Positions 1-8,083 of a stretch of DNA of 64,000 nt are shown here, one piece after another (the first letter of the stretch is position 1; the number at the start of each line of letters is the position of its first letter). The position numbers were made by a program, and so were the translations under genes. This DNA comes from Castellaniella sp049671645 (GTDB lineage Bacteria; Pseudomonadota; Gammaproteobacteria; Burkholderiales; Burkholderiaceae_B): contig NZ_JBATVG010000002.1 in NCBI RefSeq assembly GCF_049671645.1, positions 15,749 to 79,748 of the forward strand, read 5' to 3'. Below the pieces are notes generated by a model. The model searched no databases and was not told where the DNA came from. It saw only the letters and a list, made by a program, of their open reading frames with translations.

Positions 1-60
1 TGCAATCTGGTCGGCGATGGCGTGCGGGATCTGCTCGATCCGAAGTCGAGGGTGAAATGA
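1..60 (+). CDS. ABC transporter permease, C-terminal tail (partial)
   Basis: The first 60 bases read as an open frame that ends NLVGDGVRDLLDPKSRVK and a TGA stop. This is the usual C-terminus of DppC/OppC-type inner-membrane permeases (the conserved GDGLRDxLDP tail). The stop overlaps the start of the next gene by 4 bases (ATGA), so it belongs to the same operon as the two ATPases. Only the tail is in the window; the rest lies upstream of position 1. Confidence 0.8.
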   Translation, partial: CNLVGDGVRDLLDPKSRVK

Positions 61-1109
61 GCCCGGACGCCATCCCCATCCTGGACGTGCGCGGCCTGTC
101 GCTGGAATTCCCCGTCTTCGGCGGGGCCGTCCGGGCGCTCAATGGCGTCAGCCTGCGTGTCATGCCGGGGGAAATCGTCGGCATCGTGGGTGAATCGGGG
201 TCCGGAAAATCCGTGACGGCCATGACCGCCCTGCGGTTGTTGCCGCCTGGCGGCTACCGCGTCACGGAAGGCAGCCTGCATCTGGGGGGCGACGACGTGC
301 TGTCCGCGTCGGAATCGCTGGTGCGCCAATGGCGTGGACGCCGCGCCGCCATGATCTTCCAGGAACCGATGACCGCCCTGAACCCCACGCAACGGATCGG
401 CGAGCAGATGGCCGGGGTCCTGCGGGCGCATCGTCGGATGCGTCGGCGCGATGCCCTGGCCCGGGCGCAATCCCTGCTGCGCGACATGATGATCCCCGAC
501 CCGGCCCAGGTGTTGCGGGCCTATCCCTTCGAGCTGTCGGGCGGCATGCGGCAGCGCGTCATGGTGGCCATGGCCTTTTCCTGCGATCCGGACCTGCTGA
601 TCGCGGACGAACCCACGACGGCGCTGGACGTCACCGTGCAGCGCCAGGTCCTGCAGTTGCTGCGCCACCACGCGCGCGAACGGGGCACCGCCATTCTGTT
701 CATCACGCACGACATGGCGGTCGTGTCCCAGCTGTGCGATCGCGTGTATGTGATGTACGCGGGGATGGTGGTCGAACAGGGGTCGACGCGGCAGGTGCTT
801 CAAGACCCGCGCCATCCCTACACGCGGGGCTTGCTCGATGGCCTGCCCGAGGGCGTCGCGCCGGGCTCGGCGCTGGCCGCCATCCCCGGGCGGGTGCCGG
901 ACATGCGCCACCCGCCCTCGGGCTGTCCGTTTTTCGACCGCTGCGCTTTTGCGGACGATGCGTGCCGTCAGCGGCCTGTCTTGCAACCCTTTCCCGCAGC
1001 CGGCGCGGGGCCTGCCTCCGCCGATGCGGAGACGCCGGAAGACCGCCAACTGGCCTGCTGGCATCCCCTGGCGCGGTCGGTCGCGGACACGAGCGGGAGG
1101 CGGGCATGA
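57..1109 (+). CDS. Peptide/nickel-type ABC transporter ATP-binding protein (DppD-like)
   Basis: A 350-residue ABC ATPase that would power import of a dipeptide, oligopeptide or related solute at the inner membrane. Walker A GESGSGKS is at about residues 45-52, the Q-loop (FQEPMTALNP) near 101-110, the signature LSGGMRQRV at 160-168 and Walker B LLIADEPTTALD at 180-191. The C-terminus has the oligopeptide-family extension with the HPPSGCPFFDRC cysteine region. It overlaps the permease tail upstream and the second ATPase downstream by ATGA junctions, the classic arrangement for a DppBCDF-type cassette. The solute cannot be deduced because the binding protein and most of the permeases are outside the window. 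Confidence 0.93.
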   Translation: MSPDAIPILDVRGLSLEFPVFGGAVRALNGVSLRVMPGEIVGIVGESGSGKSVTAMTALRLLPPGGYRVTEGSLHLGGDDVLSASESLVRQWRGRRAAMIFQEPMTALNPTQRIGEQMAGVLRAHRRMRRRDALARAQSLLRDMMIPDPAQVLRAYPFELSGGMRQRVMVAMAFSCDPDLLIADEPTTALDVTVQRQVLQLLRHHARERGTAILFITHDMAVVSQLCDRVYVMYAGMVVEQGSTRQVLQDPRHPYTRGLLDGLPEGVAPGSALAAIPGRVPDMRHPPSGCPFFDRCAFADDACRQRPVLQPFPAAGAGPASADAETPEDRQLACWHPLARSVADTSGRRA

Positions 1110-2131
1110 CGATCGCCGATTCCGGGGCGGCGATGGCTGCCGGCGCAGACCGGCCGGAACAGGATCTGGTGCTGGAAGTCCGGGATGTCCGCGTCCGATT
1201 CCCCATGCTGCGCGACTGGCGTGGCCGTGTCGTGCAGTCCGCGCATGCGCTCAATGGCATCGACCTGCGCATCCGGCGCGGCGAGGCTTTCGGCATCGTC
1301 GGGGAGTCCGGCTGCGGCAAAAGCACGCTGGCCCAGGTGCTGATGGGGCTGTTGCCGCCCACCGACGGGGATGTGCGGCGCCTGCCGCGCGGCGATGGCC
1401 GTCCGGCCAATATCCAGATCGTGTTCCAGGACCCTCAGTCTTCACTGGATCCGCGTTTGCCGGCCTGGAAGGTCATCGTGGAGCCTGTCGTCGTCCGGGG
1501 GCGGCGGCCCGCACCGGGGCAGGCTGCGCGCCAGGGCAAGGCGGCGTTGCGCGCCCGGGCGGCCGAACTGGCCGTTCAGGTCGGCCTGCGGCCCGAAACG
1601 CTGGATCGCTACGTGCATGAGTTTTCCGGCGGCCAGCGCCAGCGTATCGCCATCGCCCGCGCCCTGTCTTCCGATCCCGACGTGATCGTGCTGGATGAGC
1701 CGACCTCGGCGCTGGATGTGTCCGTGCAGGCGCAGATCCTGAATCTGCTGCAGGACTTGCGTCGCCGCTATGGGCTGACGTACGTGCTGATCTCGCATAA
1801 TGTGTCCGTCGTGCGGCATCTGTGCGACCGGGTCGCCGTCATGTACCTGGGCCAGATCGTCGAGCAGGGGATGGCGTCCGCCGTGCTGGAGTCTCCTCGC
1901 CACCCTTATACCCGCGAGTTGCTGGACGCGGTGCCGCGCCTGGATCGACCCTGGGTGGAGGACGCGCCCGCCGCGCCGGTGGAGCTGCCAGGCAATCGAG
2001 CCTTGCCCGCCGGCTGCTTTTTCCGGGAACGCTGCCCGTGGGCGACGCAAGGGTGCGAGCGGCCGCAGTCGCTGTTGTGCGATGCGGATGCCCTGCAGCA
2101 CCTGTTTCGCTGCCACGTGGCGCAAAAATAA
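1106..2131 (+). CDS. Peptide/nickel-type ABC transporter ATP-binding protein (DppF-like)
   Basis: A 341-residue second ATPase of the same importer. The ATG at 1106 overlaps the preceding TGA; the frame stays open far upstream but that part is antisense-like noise, so this start is chosen. Walker A GESGCGKS is at about residues 66-73, followed by FQDPQSSLDPR, signature FSGGQRQRI and Walker B VIVLDEPTSALD. The C-terminal oligopeptide extension includes FFRERCPWATQGC. DppD- and DppF-type ATPases normally work as a heterodimer with two permeases. It is the last gene of the operon; a stem-loop follows at 2136-2160. Confidence 0.92.
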   Translation: MTIADSGAAMAAGADRPEQDLVLEVRDVRVRFPMLRDWRGRVVQSAHALNGIDLRIRRGEAFGIVGESGCGKSTLAQVLMGLLPPTDGDVRRLPRGDGRPANIQIVFQDPQSSLDPRLPAWKVIVEPVVVRGRRPAPGQAARQGKAALRARAAELAVQVGLRPETLDRYVHEFSGGQRQRIAIARALSSDPDVIVLDEPTSALDVSVQAQILNLLQDLRRRYGLTYVLISHNVSVVRHLCDRVAVMYLGQIVEQGMASAVLESPRHPYTRELLDAVPRLDRPWVEDAPAAPVELPGNRALPAGCFFRERCPWATQGCERPQSLLCDADALQHLFRCHVAQK

Positions 2132-2160
2132 AAAACCACGGCAGCCCTGGGCCGCCGTGG
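2126..2160 (-). terminator. Intrinsic terminator between convergent transcription units
   Basis: An inverted repeat CCACGGC (2136-2142) / GCCGTGG (2154-2160) with a GC-rich interior. On the minus strand the stem is followed by a T-rich run (the complement of aaataaaaaa), so it terminates the symporter gene. It also sits immediately after the ATPase operon and may act in both directions. Confidence 0.8.
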
Positions 2161-2184
2161 CGATGGCGATGCGCCGTGAGCGGC

Positions 2185-3561
2185 TTATTTCGTCTGAGCG
2201 CTCAGTTCGCCGACCTGGGCGCGGCCCCGGAAATAGTCCCGCGTCAGTTTCAGGATGACCGGGCTGAGCAGGATCAGCGAGGCCAGGTTGGGCAGCGCCA
2301 TCAGGCCGTTCAGGGTATCGGCCAGCAGCCAGGCGAAGTCCAGCTGCGTGATGGCGCCGAAGGGGATGGCGACGACCCAGATGATGCGATACGGCAGCGT
2401 GGATTTCGAGCCCAGCAGGAATTCCCAGCACTTTTCACCGTAGTAGCTCCAGCCCAGGATGGTGGTGAAGGCGAAGATCACCAGGGCGATGGTCAGGATG
2501 ATGCCGCCGATGCCCGGCATGGACACTTCGAAGGCGGCGGCGGACAGGGCGGCCCCGCTTTCCCCGCTGGTCCATACGCCCGAGCAGACGATGGCCAGTC
2601 CGGTGATGCTGCAGATGATGATGGTGTCGATGAAAGTGCCCATCATGCCGATCAGGCCCGATTCCACCGCATTGCTGGTGGTGCCGGCGGCCTGGGCGAT
2701 CCCGGCCGACCCCAGGCCGGCTTCGTTGGAGAAGATGCCGCGCGCGACCCCGAACCGGATGGCGGCCATGACCGCGGCGCCGGCAAAACCGCCGGTGGCG
2801 GCAATGGGCGAGAAGGCGTGGGTGAAGATCAGGCTCAGGGCTTCCGGGATGCGGTCGGCGTTGACGAACAGCACGACCAGGCCCGCCAGCACGTAGGCTA
2901 CGCACATGAACGGCACCAGGGATGCCGCGACCGCGCCGATGCGTTTGATGCCGCCCAGGATGACCAGGCCGATCAGGACCATGGTGACGACGCCGGTGAT
3001 CCAGGTGGGCACCGAGAATGTGGATTCCAGCGCCAGGGCCATGCTGTTGACCTGGACCATGTTGCCGATGCCGAAGCCGGCGAAGCCGCCAAAGATCGCA
3101 AAGGCGAACCCCAGCCAGAGCCATTTCCGGCCCAGGCCGTTCTTGATGGCGTACATGGGACCGCCTGCGTGTTCGCCGCGTTCGTCCTTTTCACGGAAGT
3201 GGACGGCCACGACGACTTCGCCATATTTGGTGGCCATCCCGACCAGGGCCGTGCACCACATCCAGAACAGCGCGCCGGGGCCGCCCACGGCGATGGCCGT
3301 TGCCACCCCGGCGATGTTGCCCGTCCCGACAGTGGCCGCCAGGCAGGTCATCAGGGCTTCGAAGGGGCTGATCTCGCCGGTGGCGGCATCGCCGCGATGG
3401 CGGCCGCGCCAGATCATGGCAAAACCCGTGCCGATGCGCCGCAGCGGCATGAATTTCAGCAGGATCATCAGGAAAAATCCCGTGCCGAGAATCAGCACTA
3501 GCATGGGCGGGCCCCACACCAGTCCGTTGATGTCGTTGACGAACGTATTCAGTGCTTCCAA
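2185..3561 (-). CDS. AGCS-family sodium:alanine/glycine symporter
   Basis: A multi-pass inner-membrane protein of about 458 residues that takes up alanine or glycine with sodium. Family hallmarks are the N-terminal NDINGLVWGPPMLVLILGTG, ATVGTGNIAGVATAIAVGGPGALFWMW, GGPMYAIKNGLG and SNEAGLGSAGIAQAA. I prefer the TTG start at 3561 (MEALNTFVNDI...), because an AGGAGAC ribosome-binding sequence lies about 5 bases upstream and family members begin this way. An in-frame ATG at 3597 would add 12 residues without a good ribosome-binding site. The gene is divergent from the regulator at 3803, with a perfect AGGGTTAACCCT dyad between them. D-alanine dehydrogenase and Lrp elsewhere in the window fit an alanine-using organism, but no direct link is shown. 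Confidence 0.9.
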   Translation of the reverse strand: MEALNTFVNDINGLVWGPPMLVLILGTGFFLMILLKFMPLRRIGTGFAMIWRGRHRGDAATGEISPFEALMTCLAATVGTGNIAGVATAIAVGGPGALFWMWCTALVGMATKYGEVVVAVHFREKDERGEHAGGPMYAIKNGLGRKWLWLGFAFAIFGGFAGFGIGNMVQVNSMALALESTFSVPTWITGVVTMVLIGLVILGGIKRIGAVAASLVPFMCVAYVLAGLVVLFVNADRIPEALSLIFTHAFSPIAATGGFAGAAVMAAIRFGVARGIFSNEAGLGSAGIAQAAGTTSNAVESGLIGMMGTFIDTIIICSITGLAIVCSGVWTSGESGAALSAAAFEVSMPGIGGIILTIALVIFAFTTILGWSYYGEKCWEFLLGSKSTLPYRIIWVVAIPFGAITQLDFAWLLADTLNGLMALPNLASLILLSPVILKLTRDYFRGRAQVGELSAQTK

Positions 3562-3663
3562 TGCTGTCTCCTGCTTCCCGAATAAAATTGGCGCCATGCT
3601 ATCACCGGGGTTTCAGTGGATATTGCTGAAAATCACCTGAATCCAGCGATAAGTTTCAAAAAG

Positions 3664-3677
3664 GCGCTGATCAGCGC
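3664..3677. promoter_or_regulatory. Perfect 14-nt palindrome, candidate operator
   Basis: GCGCTGATCAGCGC reads identically on both strands. It lies in the divergent promoter region between the symporter and the regulator, eight bases from the AGGGTTAACCCT dyad. No U-tract follows on either strand, which argues against a terminator and for a protein-binding site. Confidence 0.45.
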
Positions 3678-3684
3678 ATAAATG

Positions 3685-3696
3685 AGGGTTAACCCT
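3685..3696. promoter_or_regulatory. AGGGTTAACCCT dyad, candidate regulator-binding site
   Basis: A perfect 12-nt palindrome 107 nt before the regulator start (3803) and 124 nt before the symporter start (3561). Closely similar sites (AGGGTAAACCCT) recur upstream of the small gene at 10360-10587. The position suggests shared or autogenous control; the binding protein is not known. Confidence 0.5.
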
Positions 3697-3802
3697 AGCG
3701 TAGTTTTGCGACTAGGCGGCGCGGGCGTGCGTGCCTATTCTGGTGTTCCGGCGGGGCGGCGGCTGTCAGACCGAGACCCCGCGACCACCAAAGAGGCCTG
3801 GT

Positions 3803-4591
3803 ATGCGAGAACGACTGGATTGCGCGCTGTTGACCTTGGAACAACCTTGCTGGGTCCAAGCCCTGAAGGGGATTCATCTGGCCGGGCGCCTGCACCTGCA
3901 TACCCTGCAGCGGCACCATGAGGTGATCGATACGCTGTTTGACGACCCCGCGCTGACACATGGCCGGTACGACGCCGGCTTGCTGTATGCCGATGAATCG
4001 TCGCTGCCGCTGTGGCGCACGGCGCTGGCGGCGCGCGCCGGCCGCCTGCCTGCGATGCTGCTGGTCTACGCCGTCGGCTTGCGGGCCCAGGCCGTGCACG
4101 ATCTGATCGCCCTGGGGGTGTCCGATTTCCTGCGGCCGCCCTTTTGCCCGGAAGAACTGCGCGCCCGGCTGGAAAGCGCATTGGGGCGGCTGGCGCCCGC
4201 CTGCGTGGCCGAACCCGAACCCGTCTACGGCAGCCGGGCGCTACCCGGAAACATGGCGCTGGCAGCCCAAGGACCCACCGAAGCCGACCTGTGTCATACC
4301 ATCCTGGACCGCTCGGGGGCTGAACTGGAAGCGTACGCCGTGGCCTTGGCCATGCAGCGGGCGACGTCGCGGGATTCCTTTCGCGATGCCAAGAGCCAGG
4401 TAGTGGCTCGTTTCGAGCGGGCCTACATTCGCGCGGCGCTCGGCCGCCATGGCGGCAACATCACGCTGGCGGCCCGTATGGCCCAGAAACACCGCCGCGC
4501 GTTCTGGGCCCTGATGCGCAAGCACGATATCGATCCCGCGCCGTACCGGACGGATCCGGACGCCGACCCTCCTCGGGCCCAGGCCGGGTAA
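3803..4591 (+). CDS. Response-regulator-like protein with Fis-type HTH
   Basis: A 262-residue regulator. The N-terminal part resembles a receiver fold: DAGLLYADE at the third strand and ALGVSDFLRPPFCPEELRARLESAL at the last helix. However, the usual strand-5 lysine (KPF) is replaced by arginine-proline, so it is probably atypical. The C-terminus is a Fis-type helix-turn-helix (AALGRHGGNITLAARMAQKHRRAFWALMRKHDI), like the end of NtrC but with no AAA+ domain; ActR/RegA proteins share that layout. The ATG at 3803 has an AGAGG ribosome-binding site; an in-frame ATG at 3731 is not supported. No histidine kinase is adjacent. The AGGGTTAACCCT site in its own promoter makes autoregulation plausible. 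Confidence 0.75.
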   Translation: MRERLDCALLTLEQPCWVQALKGIHLAGRLHLHTLQRHHEVIDTLFDDPALTHGRYDAGLLYADESSLPLWRTALAARAGRLPAMLLVYAVGLRAQAVHDLIALGVSDFLRPPFCPEELRARLESALGRLAPACVAEPEPVYGSRALPGNMALAAQGPTEADLCHTILDRSGAELEAYAVALAMQRATSRDSFRDAKSQVVARFERAYIRAALGRHGGNITLAARMAQKHRRAFWALMRKHDIDPAPYRTDPDADPPRAQAG

Positions 4592-4659
4592 AATCCAGAG
4601 TCGCCCTTCGATCAAGCTGCTATCGCGTGAATCGCGCGACCGTCCACAGGAAACCTGAC

Positions 4660-5727
4660 GTGACTCAGTTGAAAAATGATGTGTTTCTGCGTGCGCTGCT
4701 GCGCCAGCCCGTGCCTTATACCCCGGTCTGGATGATGCGCCAGGCGGGACGTTATCTGCCCGAATACAACCAGACCCGCGCCCAGGCAGGCTCCTTCATG
4801 GGTCTGGCCCAGAACCCGGAATACGCCTGTGAGGTCACGCTGCAACCGCTGCGCCGCTTCGCGCTGGATGCGGCAATTCTCTTTTCCGACATCCTGACCG
4901 TGCCCGACGCCATGGGCCTGGGCCTGCAGTTCGTGGCCGGGGAAGGGCCGCGTTTCGAACGGCCTCTGCGGGACGAATCCGCGATTGCCGCCTTGCAGCC
5001 GCCCGACATGGATCGCCTGCGCTACGTCTTCGATGCCGTGTCCCTGATCCGTCGCGAACTGGATGGCGATGTGCCGCTGATCGGGTTTTCCGGCAGCCCC
5101 TGGACGCTGGCCTGTTACATGGTCGAAGGCCAGGGCAGCAGCGACTACCGGCAGATCAAGACCCTGCTTTATCAGCGCCCCGATTTGCTGCACCGCATCC
5201 TGGACATCAATGCCCAGGCCGTGCAGGCTTATCTGAATGCCCAGATCCGCGCCGGCGCCCAGGCTGTCATGGTGTTCGACAGCTGGGGCGGCGTGCTGGC
5301 GGATGGGCTGTTCCAGCAGTTTTCCCTGCACTACACGCGGCAGGTGCTCAATGGCTTGCTGCGTGAATACGAAGGGCAGCGCATCCCTGTGATCGTCTTC
5401 ACCAAGGGCGGCGGCCAGTGGGTCCAGGAAATTGCCGATGTCGGCTGCGATGCCGTGGGGCTGGACTGGACCGCGCGGCTGGCAACGGCGCGCCGCGTTG
5501 TCGAAGATCGCGTGGCCTTGCAGGGCAATCTCGACCCCATGACGCTGTTTGGCGGCGATGCCGCCATCCGCGCGGAGGTCCGCCGCGTGTTGGCGGATTT
5601 CGGCGCGGTGGGGGCGGGCGGGCATGTGTTCAACCTGGGCCATGGCATTTCGCAGTTCACCCCGCCAGAGGCCGTTCTGTCCCTGGTGGATGAAGTCCAC
5701 ACCGCCAGCCGCGCTTACCATGCCTGA
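4660..5727 (+). CDS. hemE: Uroporphyrinogen decarboxylase
   Basis: Converts uroporphyrinogen III to coproporphyrinogen III in the cytoplasm, a step of haem synthesis. The protein of about 355 residues has the two family signatures, PVWMMRQAGRYLPEY near the N-terminus and GFSGSPWTLACYMVEG in the middle, plus FDSWGGVLADG and the C-terminal FNLGHGISQFTPPE. A GTG start at 4660 is preferred because AGGAAA lies just upstream; a GTG at 4627 would add 11 residues. It precedes priA across a long AT-rich gap. A second haem gene, hemL, lies at 51 kb. Confidence 0.97.
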   Translation: MTQLKNDVFLRALLRQPVPYTPVWMMRQAGRYLPEYNQTRAQAGSFMGLAQNPEYACEVTLQPLRRFALDAAILFSDILTVPDAMGLGLQFVAGEGPRFERPLRDESAIAALQPPDMDRLRYVFDAVSLIRRELDGDVPLIGFSGSPWTLACYMVEGQGSSDYRQIKTLLYQRPDLLHRILDINAQAVQAYLNAQIRAGAQAVMVFDSWGGVLADGLFQQFSLHYTRQVLNGLLREYEGQRIPVIVFTKGGGQWVQEIADVGCDAVGLDWTARLATARRVVEDRVALQGNLDPMTLFGGDAAIRAEVRRVLADFGAVGAGGHVFNLGHGISQFTPPEAVLSLVDEVHTASRAYHA

Positions 5728-5736
5728 TGGCGGGCC

Positions 5737-5760
5737 GTCCCGGGTCAAAGGATCCGGGAC
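5737..5760 (+). terminator. Weak stem-loop after hemE
   Basis: GTCCCGG (5737-5743) pairs with CCGGGAC (5754-5760). It is followed only by a short ACTTTTG stretch, so termination would be weak. Confidence 0.4.
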
Positions 5761-5775
5761 GCTTGACTTTTGTGC

Positions 5776-5784
5776 TTATGCACA
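5776..5784 (+). promoter_or_regulatory. DnaA box TTATGCACA
   Basis: An exact match to the DnaA-box consensus TTATNCACA, in the 252-nt gap between hemE and priA. A second exact box (TTATCCACA, 5951-5959) and a one-mismatch copy (TTCTCCACA, 5939-5947) lie in the same gap. Confidence 0.55.
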
Positions 5785-5828
5785 ATTTTGCGAATGTCGG
5801 GGTTAACACCGACAATCCTGGAATGAAT

Positions 5829-5872
5829 CTTGATTTTCTTTCTAATCAATTGATTTAAAACGAAAAATCAAG
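5829..5872. repeat. AT-rich nested palindrome between hemE and priA
   Basis: CTTGATTTT (5829-5837) and AAAATCAAG (5864-5872) form an inverted repeat. At its centre lies a perfect 12-nt palindrome AATCAATTGATT (5844-5855). This is the most AT-rich stretch in a GC-rich neighbourhood and it is flanked by DnaA boxes on both sides. Confidence 0.6.
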
Positions 5873-5950
5873 AAATACTGGTATTTTGACAAGTCTTGAC
5901 TCGCACAGGGAACTGGTGTTGATCCATTTGTTCCCTCTTTCTCCACAAAG

Positions 5951-5959
5951 TTATCCACA
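5951..5959 (+). promoter_or_regulatory. DnaA box TTATCCACA
   Basis: An exact consensus DnaA box 20 nt upstream of the priA start codon, in the same orientation as the box at 5776. It could serve DnaA control of priA or be part of a replication-origin-like region. Confidence 0.55.
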
Positions 5960-5979
5960 GGCCGGGAAAATTCGTTCTC

Positions 5980-8082
5980 ATGCTTGAACCGCCCGACTCC
6001 TCGCGCCCGGATGACCCCGGCGGGCCTGCCGCTCCGGTCTATCTGGCGGTCGCGCTGGACGTCCCCTTGCCGGGGCTGTTCGATTATTCCCATGACGCAC
6101 CGGTTGCGCCGGGGGTGCGGGTGCGGGTGGTGTTCGGCCGCCGGGCCATGGTGGGCATGGTCTGGGCCGTGCGGGAACATCCGGCGGTGTCCGCCGACCG
6201 CGTGCGTCCGATCGAGGCGGTATTGGATGATCTGCCGCCCATGCCGGCCGATTGGTTGCGGCTGGCCGACTTCGCCGCGCAGTACTATCACCGCCCTTTG
6301 GGCGAGGTGCTGTTGCCGGTGCTGCCGCCGCCGTTGCGCAAGCCGGCCGCTTATACCGGCGCCCGGGCAGCCGGCGGTCCCGTCAGCCGGGCCGATCGGC
6401 GGCCGGGCGCCGCCGCGCGGGCTGCGGCGGGCGATGGTTCCGGTTCGGATCCGGTGGCATTGACGACGGGTCAGCGCGCCGCCCTGGATCAACTGCGCGC
6501 CTTGCTGGCGGCCGGGCGCGGCGTGGCGCTCCTGCATGGCGTGACGGGCAGCGGCAAGACCGAGCTGTATCTGCGGCTGGCCCGCCAAGTGCTGGATCAG
6601 GGGCGGCAGGTTTTGATCCTGGTGCCGGAAATCAATCTGACTCCGCAACTGGAGCAGATCGTCAGGATGCGCTTGTGCGCGGCGCCGGGCGATCTGGCCG
6701 TGCTGCACAGCCGCCTGTCCGATGGCGAACGGCTGCGGGCCTGGTTGCGGGCTTCCCGGGGCCAGGCCGCCCTGTTGCTGGGCACCCGGCTGGCGCTGAT
6801 GACACCCTTGCCGCGCCTGGGCCTGATCGTGGTGGATGAAGAGCACGATTCCTCCTACAAACAGCAAGACGGGCTGCGTTATTCGGCCCGCGACCTGGCC
6901 GTCTGGCGGGGACATGATCTGGGGGTTCCCGTAGTGCTGGGGTCGGCGACCCCGTCCCTGGAAAGCTGGCGCCGCGCCCAGCGCGGGGATTACCGGCTGG
7001 TATCCCTGCCGGAACGCGCCCAGGCCCAGCCGCTGCCGGATATCCGCCTGGTCGATACGCGTCGGGCGCAGCTGGAACAAGGTTTCACGCCGCAGTTGCT
7101 GCAGGCGCTGGCTGCCCGGCTGGAACAGGGCGAACAGAGCCTGGTGTTCCTGAATCGGCGCGGCTACGCCCCGGTGCTGCGCTGTCCCTCCTGCGGCTGG
7201 GTCAGCCAGTGCCGCCGGTGCACGGCGCATACGGTGCTGCATCGGGCCGGCGGGCGTCGGGCGGTACTGCAGTGCCATCACTGCGGCGACGCCCGGCCTG
7301 TGCCTCGCGCCTGCCCGGATTGCGGCGATCAGGATCTGCAGCCCATGGGGCGGGGCACGCAGCGGGTCGAGGAATTCCTGGCGGAACGCTTTCCCCAGGC
7401 GCGTATCGTGCGTATCGATGCCGACGCGACACGACGCAAGGGCAGCGCCGAGGCGCTGTTCGCCCAGGTGCATGCTGGTCAGGCCGATATCCTGGTCGGC
7501 ACTCAGATGGTGTCCAAAGGCCACGATTTCGCGCGACTGGGGCTGGTCGGCGTGTTGAACGCCGACGCCATGCTGTTTGCCCAGGATTTCCGGGCGCCGG
7601 AACGCTTGTTCGCCCAACTGATGCAGGTGGCGGGCCGCGCGGGGCGGCGAACGGGGGGAGCGCAAGTCCTGGTGCAGACCGATTATCCCGACCAGCAGGT
7701 CTATCAGGCCTTGTGCCGGCATGATTATGTGCGTTTTGCCGAATCCGCTCTGGCCGAACGCGAGGACCTGGGCTTGCCGCCGTTTTCCAGCCAGGCGCTG
7801 CTCACGGCCCAGGCGACCCATCTGGCGGATGCGCTGGACTTTCTGCGGGCCGTCCGGGCGCAGGCGGATACCTTGCCGGAATCGGCGGGGGTCTGCCTGT
7901 ACGATGCGGTGCCCCTGCGGATCGTGCGGGTGGCGCGGGTCGAACGGGCCCAATTGCTGATCGAATCCCCGCGCCGTGGCGCGTTGCACGGTTTGCTGCG
8001 AGTCCTGCTGCCGCAGGCCGAGGCCCTGGTTGCGGGGCGGCCGGTGCGCTGGGGGCTTGAAATCGATCCCCAGGAAATCTGA
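5980..8082 (+). CDS. priA: Primosomal protein N', replication-restart helicase
   Basis: A 700-residue superfamily 2 helicase that recognises abandoned forks and reloads the replisome. After the N-terminal DNA-binding region come Walker A (HGVTGSGKTELYL), the DEEH box (VVDEEHDSSYKQQDG), and a zinc region with four CxxC pairs (CPSC, CRRC, CHHC, CPDC). Motifs V-VI follow (VGTQMVSKGHDF, QVAGRAGR). The length is slightly shorter than the E. coli protein. The ATG at 5980 follows the AT-rich DnaA-box region. The stop lies one base before the start of the rep-like helicase, so the two restart genes are probably co-transcribed. Confidence 0.96.
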   Translation: MLEPPDSSRPDDPGGPAAPVYLAVALDVPLPGLFDYSHDAPVAPGVRVRVVFGRRAMVGMVWAVREHPAVSADRVRPIEAVLDDLPPMPADWLRLADFAAQYYHRPLGEVLLPVLPPPLRKPAAYTGARAAGGPVSRADRRPGAAARAAAGDGSGSDPVALTTGQRAALDQLRALLAAGRGVALLHGVTGSGKTELYLRLARQVLDQGRQVLILVPEINLTPQLEQIVRMRLCAAPGDLAVLHSRLSDGERLRAWLRASRGQAALLLGTRLALMTPLPRLGLIVVDEEHDSSYKQQDGLRYSARDLAVWRGHDLGVPVVLGSATPSLESWRRAQRGDYRLVSLPERAQAQPLPDIRLVDTRRAQLEQGFTPQLLQALAARLEQGEQSLVFLNRRGYAPVLRCPSCGWVSQCRRCTAHTVLHRAGGRRAVLQCHHCGDARPVPRACPDCGDQDLQPMGRGTQRVEEFLAERFPQARIVRIDADATRRKGSAEALFAQVHAGQADILVGTQMVSKGHDFARLGLVGVLNADAMLFAQDFRAPERLFAQLMQVAGRAGRRTGGAQVLVQTDYPDQQVYQALCRHDYVRFAESALAEREDLGLPPFSSQALLTAQATHLADALDFLRAVRAQADTLPESAGVCLYDAVPLRIVRVARVERAQLLIESPRRGALHGLLRVLLPQAEALVAGRPVRWGLEIDPQEI

Positions 8083-8083
8083 G

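Noticed and set aside
4612..5748. 378-codon frame opposite hemE
   Set aside because: Antisense shadow of hemE; no ribosome-binding site or family resemblance.
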